A stretch of 10,974 nt of DNA from the NCBI GenBank assembly GCA_023389005.1, contig JAEWFE010000261.1, positions 1 through 10,974 on the forward strand, in the 5' to 3' direction. Shown here one piece after another: positions 7,111-10,974 of this stretch. The stretch's first letter is position 1, and every line of letters starts with the position of its first letter. The position numbers and the translations under genes were made by a program. The notes beneath the pieces were generated by a model. It saw only the letters and a program-made list of their open reading frames with translations. It was not told the origin of the DNA and searched no databases. Source of the stretch: Bacillota bacterium (lineage in GTDB: Bacteria > Bacillota > Bacilli > Lactobacillales > Enterococcaceae).

Positions 7111-8457
7111 ATGGAAAACAACAAGGCTTTTGCATTTTTAGAAAAGTACTTAATGGGTCCTATGGGTAAGATGAGTCAGTGGCGTATCGTACGTGGTGTG
7201 ATGGCCGCTGGGATGGCGTCAATTCCATTTACAATTGTCGGATCGATGTTCTTAGTATTGAATATTTTACCTGATACAATGGAATTTTTACGTGGATTTT
7301 TTGAAGCAACATTCTTCAAAGTAAGTTCGCTATACATGGTTGCTAATACTGCAACGATGGGTATATTGGCATTATATTTTTGTATTGTTTTCGCCTATGA
7401 ATATACTAAGATTCATCATGATGAAGAAAAAATCGATGTAAACCCATTGACAGGGGCTTTACTAGCGATGTTTGCTTTCTTCATGTGTATTCCAGAATTG
7501 ATTTTCAAAGATGGTACGATGACTCTATTACAAATTGTCGATGAAAAGAATGGAGCCTTCACCATTAACGGGGTAACAATGGGAAATACAATCTCTCGCT
7601 TAGGTTCAACAGGTATCTTTACAGGAATTATCGTGGGTATTATTGCTGTTAAAATTTATGTATTCTGTGTCAAACGTAATATCATTGTAAAAATGCCTGA
7701 TACCGTTCCAGCAGGGGTTTCTCGTTCATTTACCGCTTTGATTCCAACATTCTTTATTGCTTTTGCGATGATACTCATTGAAGGAATTTTAGTCTTCTTC
7801 CAAACAGATGTATTCAAATTAGTAGCCATTCCATTTGGATTTGTTGTTAATTTAACCAACACTTGGATTGGGGTAATGGTTATTTACTTTATTATCCATG
7901 CTTTATGGATTGTAGGGATACATGGTGCAAATATCGTAAGTGGACTATTAACTCCAATTGTTTTATCAAATATGGAAGCAAACCAAGCAGGTGCACACAT
8001 TCCGTTTGCTGGTGAATTCCAAAACTCATTCGTTGTAATGGGTGGTTCTGGTTCTACTTTAGGATTATGTATTTTTATCGCATTCTTTGCAAAATCAGCT
8101 CAATTAGGTGCGTTAGGTAAAGCGGCATTAGTTCCTTCATTCTTTAATATTAACGAACCAATTATTTTTGGGTTACCAGTAGTGTATAACCCATTTGTTG
8201 CTATTCCATTCTTCTTGGCACCAATGACAGCTGCTACAATTGGTTATTTTGCAATTAAATTACAAATGATTGCTCCTCCAATTGCGCAAGTGCCATGGCC
8301 AACTCCAATTGGTATCGGTGCATTTATTGGATCAGGTGGTGACTGGAAAGCGCTAGTCGTATCATTTATTTGTGGTATCGCAGCCTTCTTAGTATACTTC
8401 CCATTCATTAAATTCTATGACAATAAATTATACAAAGAAGAACAAGCTGCAGCATAA
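7111..8457 (+). CDS. PTS lactose/cellobiose-type EIIC permease
   Basis: Membrane permease of 448 residues that binds the sugar outside, moves it inward and hands it to the phosphorylated IIB. The length is normal for a stand-alone IIC of the lactose/cellobiose class. There are about ten hydrophobic segments, including 37-51, 78-97, 113-130, 166-186, 207-229 and 252-268. Family hallmarks are WIVGIHGANIVSG (266-278), with the GIHG motif, and FNINEPIIFGLPVVYNP (345-361), with the NEP motif involved in sugar binding. The C-terminus is short and charged. AAAGGGG precedes the ATG. IIA and IIB are encoded about 4 kb upstream under a matching promoter. It is the last gene of its operon and is followed by a terminator. 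The transposon lies about 60 bp past the stop and leaves the gene whole. Confidence 0.93.
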   Translation: MENNKAFAFLEKYLMGPMGKMSQWRIVRGVMAAGMASIPFTIVGSMFLVLNILPDTMEFLRGFFEATFFKVSSLYMVANTATMGILALYFCIVFAYEYTKIHHDEEKIDVNPLTGALLAMFAFFMCIPELIFKDGTMTLLQIVDEKNGAFTINGVTMGNTISRLGSTGIFTGIIVGIIAVKIYVFCVKRNIIVKMPDTVPAGVSRSFTALIPTFFIAFAMILIEGILVFFQTDVFKLVAIPFGFVVNLTNTWIGVMVIYFIIHALWIVGIHGANIVSGLLTPIVLSNMEANQAGAHIPFAGEFQNSFVVMGGSGSTLGLCIFIAFFAKSAQLGALGKAALVPSFFNINEPIIFGLPVVYNPFVAIPFFLAPMTAATIGYFAIKLQMIAPPIAQVPWPTPIGIGAFIGSGGDWKALVVSFICGIAAFLVYFPFIKFYDNKLYKEEQAAA

Positions 8458-8477
8458 TGCTGAATTTGTTCAATAAT

Positions 8478-8513
8478 AAAAGAGATAGCTCAATATCTGG
8501 GCTATCTCTTTTT
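8478..8513 (+). terminator. Terminator after IIC, probably bidirectional
   Basis: AAAAGAGATAGC (8478-8489) pairs perfectly with GCTATCTCTTTT (8501-8512) across an 11-nt loop, with a T-run on the plus strand. Read on the minus strand it also ends in a U-rich tract (TTTTATTATT), so it can stop int transcripts arriving from the transposon as well as IIC transcripts. Confidence 0.85.
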
Positions 8514-8659
8514 AAATAAAACAAAGTATAAATTTCTAATTATCTTTTTATATTTTCTTAAATGCTCGTAAAGCCTTATTCTATGTGCTTTCGAGTATTT
8601 TTACTGTAGGAAGATACTTCACGTTTCTTTGCATATTTCCTCATGTCTTAGCTGTCAGA

Positions 8660-8681
8660 AGTGGTAAATAAGTAGTAAATT
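8660..8681. repeat. Two tandem 11-bp Int arm-binding repeats (DR2 type)
   Basis: AGTGGTAAATA (8660-8670) is followed directly by AGTAGTAAATT (8671-8681), with two mismatches. The second is the sequence type known to be bound by the N-terminal domain of Tn916 integrase. Their position inside the right end, between the int stop and the element boundary, fits attachment-site arm sites. Confidence 0.8.
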
Positions 8682-8692
8682 CATTTGTACTA

Positions 8693-9910
8693 CTAAGCAA
8701 CAAGACGCTCCTGTTGCTTCTCTTTATTCAAGCGTTTCATTTCTGCCATTGCAGAATCGAATGTTGCATGTGCGTAATAGTTCAGCGTCATGGCTATATT
8801 AGCATGTCCCATAATGTACTGTAATGCCTTTGGATTCATTCCTGCATTTGCATAGTTGGTACAGAATGTATGTCGCAAACTATGTGGAGTGATGTGTGGC
8901 AATTTATCCTCGTTATACTTATTGTATTTCTTAACAAGACCTTTCATCATGCCGTTGTAATCACTTGCCACTTTTGGATAGTTCTTTCTATTAAGAAAGA
9001 GGAAATCACTATATCCATCAATCTCAACACGCTTATCATTCTTTCGATTCGCTAACACTCGCTTAAATGCTTGATAGGCTTCTTCAACCATAGGAACTTG
9101 ACGTTCGCCACTTTTGGTCTTTGGTGTTTCAATGTAGTACCCAATTTCAGTATCTCTCAATAGCTGATGGTCTATATTGACAAGACGATTCTCAAAATCT
9201 AAATCTGGAAGTGTCAAACCACCAAACTCTGAAATACGAAGACCTGTTTTTAAGAGTATCAGAATTTCATCATAATTTTTGCTGTAGGTTTTATCAGCTT
9301 TTGCAAAGGCTAACAGTTTTTCTTCCTGTTCTTCTGTTAGTACGGTCTTAGGGACAGTATCATCATCAAGAACTGCTTTCAGTTGAAAGTCAAATGGATT
9401 CTTCCGAACACAATCATCTTGTATAGCAATATAGAATGAAGCCTTTAAAGAACGTTTGTAGTTATTGATGGTTTGATAAGCATAACCATTTTCACTCATT
9501 CTAATAGCCCATTCTTTAGCGTCTGATGGCTTAATACTGTCAATACTTCTTACACCTAACTTGTCTTTCTTCAAAATATCCATAAGATATTTGCGTCCAG
9601 TTTCAGTGTTTTTTCTAACCTTTGGTCTTTGAGCGTTCTGTTTTGCGTAAAGCTGGCAGAGTGTCATTTTCTTTCCTACAACATCAATACCATCATGAAT
9701 GTCTTTCTGTAACTCTGCGATTTTCTCTCTAAGTGAGATACAATCACGCTTTCCTGCTGGTACTCGGTCTGTAGCCACAAGTTTCCACGAGTAAACAAAT
9801 TGCGGTTCTCCAAATGAATCTATATATTTGTATAAGTATCTTCCGTCTTTTCGTTGGCTCTCTCCAGTCTTTAAGATTCGACCTTTATTGTCACGTCTTT
9901 TTTCTGACAT
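8693..9910 (-). CDS. int: Tn916-family tyrosine integrase
   Basis: Site-specific recombinase of 405 residues that excises the element as a circle and inserts it at AT-rich targets. The N-terminal arm-binding domain (about 1-75) contains YLYKYIDSFGEPQFVYSWKL and recognises the DR2 repeats next to the gene. A SAM-like core-binding domain follows at about 85-180 and the catalytic domain at about 190-395. Catalytic residues are Arg225 (TGLRISE), a lysine at 264 or 266 (TPKTKSGE), His343 and Arg346 (TPHSLRHT), His369 (MGHA) and the nucleophile Tyr379 (LNYYA). The length equals that of Tn916 Int and no break is seen. The ATG at 9910 has GGAG at 9922-9919, eight bases away, but that site lies inside a hairpin (9918-9941). 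xis lies 81 bp upstream on the same strand. The terminator beyond 8513 should stop transcripts running into IIC. Confidence 0.97.
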   Translation of the reverse strand: MSEKRRDNKGRILKTGESQRKDGRYLYKYIDSFGEPQFVYSWKLVATDRVPAGKRDCISLREKIAELQKDIHDGIDVVGKKMTLCQLYAKQNAQRPKVRKNTETGRKYLMDILKKDKLGVRSIDSIKPSDAKEWAIRMSENGYAYQTINNYKRSLKASFYIAIQDDCVRKNPFDFQLKAVLDDDTVPKTVLTEEQEEKLLAFAKADKTYSKNYDEILILLKTGLRISEFGGLTLPDLDFENRLVNIDHQLLRDTEIGYYIETPKTKSGERQVPMVEEAYQAFKRVLANRKNDKRVEIDGYSDFLFLNRKNYPKVASDYNGMMKGLVKKYNKYNEDKLPHITPHSLRHTFCTNYANAGMNPKALQYIMGHANIAMTLNYYAHATFDSAMAEMKRLNKEKQQERLVA

Positions 9911-9917
9911 GGCATTT

Positions 9918-9941
9918 GCTCCTTTCCTTTATGGAAAGAGC
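9918..9941 (-). promoter_or_regulatory. Hairpin covering the int ribosome binding site
   Basis: On the minus-strand transcript GCUCUUUCC (9941-9933) pairs with GGAAA-G-GAGC (9927-9918), nine base pairs with a single bulged G and a five-base loop AUAAA. The 3' arm contains the Shine-Dalgarno sequence of int. This could hold back int translation unless the region is opened, for example by ribosomes finishing xis. The structure is by hand; no energy was computed. Confidence 0.5.
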
Positions 9942-9991
9942 CTTGATACGACTTAATACTATTTTATCATATACAAGACCCTTTGGCGACG

Positions 9992-10195
9992 CTAGATTGC
10001 GTCCAATGTATCTATAATTTTTTCAAATTGTTTTCGTTTAATCTGAATACGATTGCCATTCATAATCAGCCAATTTGCATTTTTATTTTCCTCTGCCAAG
10101 CGTCGTAGCTTGTTTTCGCCAATACGAAAATATTTTGACGCTTCTTCAATGGTTAGGGTATAACGTTCCCAAATAGGAATGTCAGTCTGCTTCAT
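9992..10195 (-). CDS. xis: Excisionase of Tn916 family
   Basis: Small basic DNA-binding protein of 67 residues that bends the transposon ends and directs Int towards excision. It has an N-terminal winged-helix core typical of excisionases: [25 protein letters not shown] (12-36) is the helix-turn-helix part and [16 protein letters not shown] (47-62) the wing and last helix. The length and sequence match Tn916 Xis as I know it. A very strong ribosome binding site, AAAGGAGG, precedes the ATG at 10195. The gene is followed after 81 bp by int in the same direction and preceded by a long structured leader. Transcription probably comes from upstream of orf7/orf8, outside the window, as described for Tn916, so xis and int would be co-expressed. 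Confidence 0.95.
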
Positions 10196-10430
10196 AAAAT
10201 CCTCCTTTCCAAATCACTTATTTGGATTTCATAAAAGTTGTTTTACCAGCAATCGAACAGCTTTAGCAAAGCTCACGGGAGTTCCACCCCTGCATGGTTC
10301 TCATGTAGCCATACTCATTGCCTGCGACGGTTTTATCACGCTCGGACTATTGACTGTATGGGAGTATCATTATCACGATAAGAATGTCGTTGCAGGCAAT
10401 CCTGCTAAAGATTGCTTCTCGGATCACTAA
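10179..10430 (+). CDS. Doubtful 83-residue ORF antisense to the xis leader (position of Tn916 orf5)
   Basis: An open frame on the plus strand overlaps the start of xis by 17 bp, on the opposite strand. Its place between xis and orf8 matches the ORF called orf5 in Tn916 maps. The protein has several Cys and His and a hydrophobic middle ([17 protein letters not shown]), but no motif I recognise. AGGA lies only one base before its ATG, too close for a good ribosome binding site, and its sequence coincides with RNA stems on the other strand. The conservation of this frame is better explained by the RNA than by a protein. I list it because annotations of this element may carry it. Confidence 0.25.
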
Positions 10431-10516
10431 CATGAATCGCTCGCTATCTTTATAAGATAAGTCATGGCGGTTAGTTCCGTTGGCTCTTTTCTTATCGAAA
10501 CGTATTCGATTACTTT

Positions 10517-10537
10517 TATTCAGTTTTCAAAGAACAA
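10517..10537 (-). promoter_or_regulatory. boxA-like antitermination sequence
   Basis: The minus strand reads TGTTCTTTGAAAACT (10536-10522), followed by GAATA. This is essentially the boxA sequence found in ribosomal RNA leaders and spacers of Bacillus and lactic acid bacteria, where NusB and ribosomal protein S10 bind to prevent termination. It lies in the untranslated stretch after orf8 and upstream of xis, in the direction of transcription. The function here is inferred from sequence likeness. Confidence 0.5.
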
Positions 10538-10608
10538 TGGCTCGTTAGCCTATCAAAACACATTGAAAGCTCAATATGCTTTGGTGGAATAACAAACCTC
10601 CCTGTTCG

Positions 10609-10637
10609 GGAAGCGTGGAATGGTTTAGCACGCTTCC
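10609..10637 (-). other. Inverted repeat just after orf8
   Basis: GGAAGCGTG (10609-10617) and CACGCTTCC (10629-10637) form a perfect 9-bp stem with an 11-nt loop, about 20 bp after the orf8 stop. On the transcribed strand no run of T follows, so it is not a standard intrinsic terminator. It may stabilise the orf7-orf8 mRNA end or act as part of the leader RNA. Confidence 0.55.
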
Positions 10638-10655
10638 ACGAAAGGAGAGAGGATA

Positions 10656-10886
10656 TTACTTAATTTCAAATGACAAAATCTTTGTAATCAGTCTGGTTTC
10701 CATTCTTCCACGTAAGACTTCATCAACGACCATACTTTGATTGCCATATTCATCTTTCATAAGTCGTAGGGAACGCTTCGTTATGTACCCTCTGTAATGA
10801 TGTAGAATCTGGTTAATCGCTTCGGTATCGCCATCTGTTGCCTTTACAATGAGAGGAAAGGGAATCATAGGATATTGTGTTTTCAT
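10656..10886 (-). CDS. orf8: Tn916 Orf8, sigma region 2-like regulatory protein
   Basis: Soluble protein of 76 residues that looks the same as Orf8 of Tn916. The segment PFPLIVKATDGDTEAINQILHHYRGYITKRSLR (9-41) resembles the first part of ECF-type sigma factors, where region 2 contacts the polymerase core. In Tn916 the orf7 and orf8 products act together as positive regulators of a transcript that passes through xis and int and, once the element is circular, into the transfer genes. Its ATG overlaps the orf7 stop (ATGA), which points to translational coupling, and GGAGG lies inside the end of orf7 ten bases upstream. Sequence likeness is strong; the regulatory role is taken from work on Tn916, not seen here. 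Confidence 0.88.
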   Translation of the reverse strand: MKTQYPMIPFPLIVKATDGDTEAINQILHHYRGYITKRSLRLMKDEYGNQSMVVDEVLRGRMETRLITKILSFEIK

Positions 10887-10974
10887 TCTTCAAATTCCTC
10901 CATAAACTTTTTAATTAAGGCTAGTCCACTGGTTCTATGCCGATAGACAGTAGAACGGTTCAATTTCAACAGGT
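10883..10974 (-). CDS. orf7: Tn916 Orf7, sigma region 4-like regulatory protein (C-terminal 29 residues)
   Basis: Partial gene that enters at the window edge. The frame reads LLKLNRSTVYRHRTSGLALIKKFMEEFEE and then TGA at 10885-10883. The stretch NRSTVYRHRTSGLALIK is a helix-turn-helix of the type in sigma factor region 4, which binds the -35 element. The stop overlaps the orf8 start by the ATGA arrangement. Because orf8 resembles region 2 and orf7 resembles region 4, the pair looks like a sigma-like activator divided over two proteins. Identification rests on the short C-terminus plus its neighbour. The N-terminus, promoter and the usual orf9 repressor lie outside the window. Confidence 0.8.
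   Translation of the reverse strand, partial: LLKLNRSTVYRHRTSGLALIKKFMEEFEE

Larger units (their letters stand above)
10196..10655 (-). ncRNA. Structured leader between orf8 and xis (candidate regulatory RNA)
   Basis: This 460-bp stretch has no convincing gene but many inverted repeats. On the minus-strand transcript, in order, they are: CACGCTTCC-type stem 10637-10629/10617-10609; a boxA-like sequence 10537-10517; a TATCTT/AAGATA hairpin 10459-10445; GCAATC/GATTGC 10415-10410/10401-10396; ATTGCCTGC/GCAGGCAAT 10400-10392/10325-10317; and AGCTTT/AAAGCT 10273-10259. The fourth and fifth stems share bases and cannot form together. The density of stems in a non-coding stretch within a conserved operon suggests a functional 5' leader for xis-int. 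I do not recognise a named RNA family, and its transcription is inferred from flanking gene direction. Confidence 0.45.
8514..10974 (-). mobile_element. Tn916-family conjugative transposon, right (int) end, continues beyond the window
   Basis: The gene order on the minus strand is orf7 (3' end), orf8, structured leader, xis, int, terminal Int-binding repeats. This is the order at the right end of Tn916/Tn1545 elements, and the Int and Xis proteins look essentially the same as those of Tn916. The exact junction cannot be fixed without the empty site. I place it just beyond the T-tract of the IIC terminator, between about 8510 and 8530, where TTTTTAAATAAAA resembles the T-rich/A-rich targets this family prefers. 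Elements of this family often carry tet(M), but no resistance gene is in this window. Confidence 0.92.

Noticed and set aside
7656..7862. 68-residue minus-strand ORF inside IIC
   Set aside because: Antisense to conserved permease sequence with no independent support.
8870..9055. 61-residue hydrophobic plus-strand ORF inside int
   Set aside because: Antisense to the catalytic domain of the integrase; the hydrophobic look follows from the complementary codons.
9814..10017. 67-residue plus-strand ORF across the int-xis junction
   Set aside because: Antisense to the int start and the xis end; no plausible ribosome binding site.
8514..10974. Tetracycline resistance or transfer genes of the Tn916-like element
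   Set aside because: Only the int end of the element is present here; no tet(M), orf6, orf9 or transfer gene sequence is seen, so none is claimed.
1..10974. CRISPR array, tRNA or rRNA genes
   Set aside because: No regularly spaced repeats, tRNA cloverleaf or rRNA gene was noticed; the boxA-like sequence at 10517-10537 is only a short rRNA-leader-like motif with no rRNA next to it.

Overview
The window looks like chromosome of a low-GC lactic acid bacterium of the Enterococcus/Streptococcus type. The evidence is AT-rich DNA, strong AGGAGG ribosome binding sites, two probable TTG starts, sigma-A promoters, a cre-like CcpA site, a split lactose/cellobiose-type PTS, and the int end of a Tn916-family conjugative transposon. 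Enterococcus is my best guess from the general appearance of the proteins; the species cannot be fixed from the sequence alone.

Layout. (1) Positions 1-748, minus strand: the N-terminal half of a YkpA/YbiT-type ABC-F ATPase with its own good promoter. (2) Positions 923-2843, plus strand: a two-gene unit with a promoter, an ABC exporter half-transporter (1049-2647), a 37-residue strongly cationic peptide (2664-2777) and a terminator. The peptide is too short for routine gene calling and may be the exporter's cargo. (3) Positions 2879-8512, plus strand: a sugar locus in two transcription units. The first is PTS IIB, PTS IIA and a MupG/DUF871 6-phospho-glycosidase. The second is a GH1 6-phospho-beta-glucosidase, a four-helix membrane protein of unknown function and PTS IIC. 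The two promoters share the same architecture, with a 13-bp identical block lying between -35 and -10 and a cre-like site just downstream. This suggests one regulator plus CcpA controls both units. Together the genes would import a disaccharide or glycoside as its 6-phosphate and hydrolyse it in the cytoplasm.

(4) From about 8514 to the window edge: the right (int) end of a Tn916-family element, with genes on the minus strand. Visible are the Int arm-binding direct repeats, int, xis, a 460-bp structured leader, orf8 and the 3' end of orf7. The element sits just beyond, or within, the T-tract of the IIC terminator, so the PTS operon is intact. The cargo, including any tetracycline resistance gene, lies outside the window.

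The observations most worth a second look are the exporter plus cationic micro-ORF, the duplicated dyad operator, a boxA-like antitermination sequence and mutually exclusive helices in the leader upstream of xis, and a hairpin that buries the int ribosome binding site.
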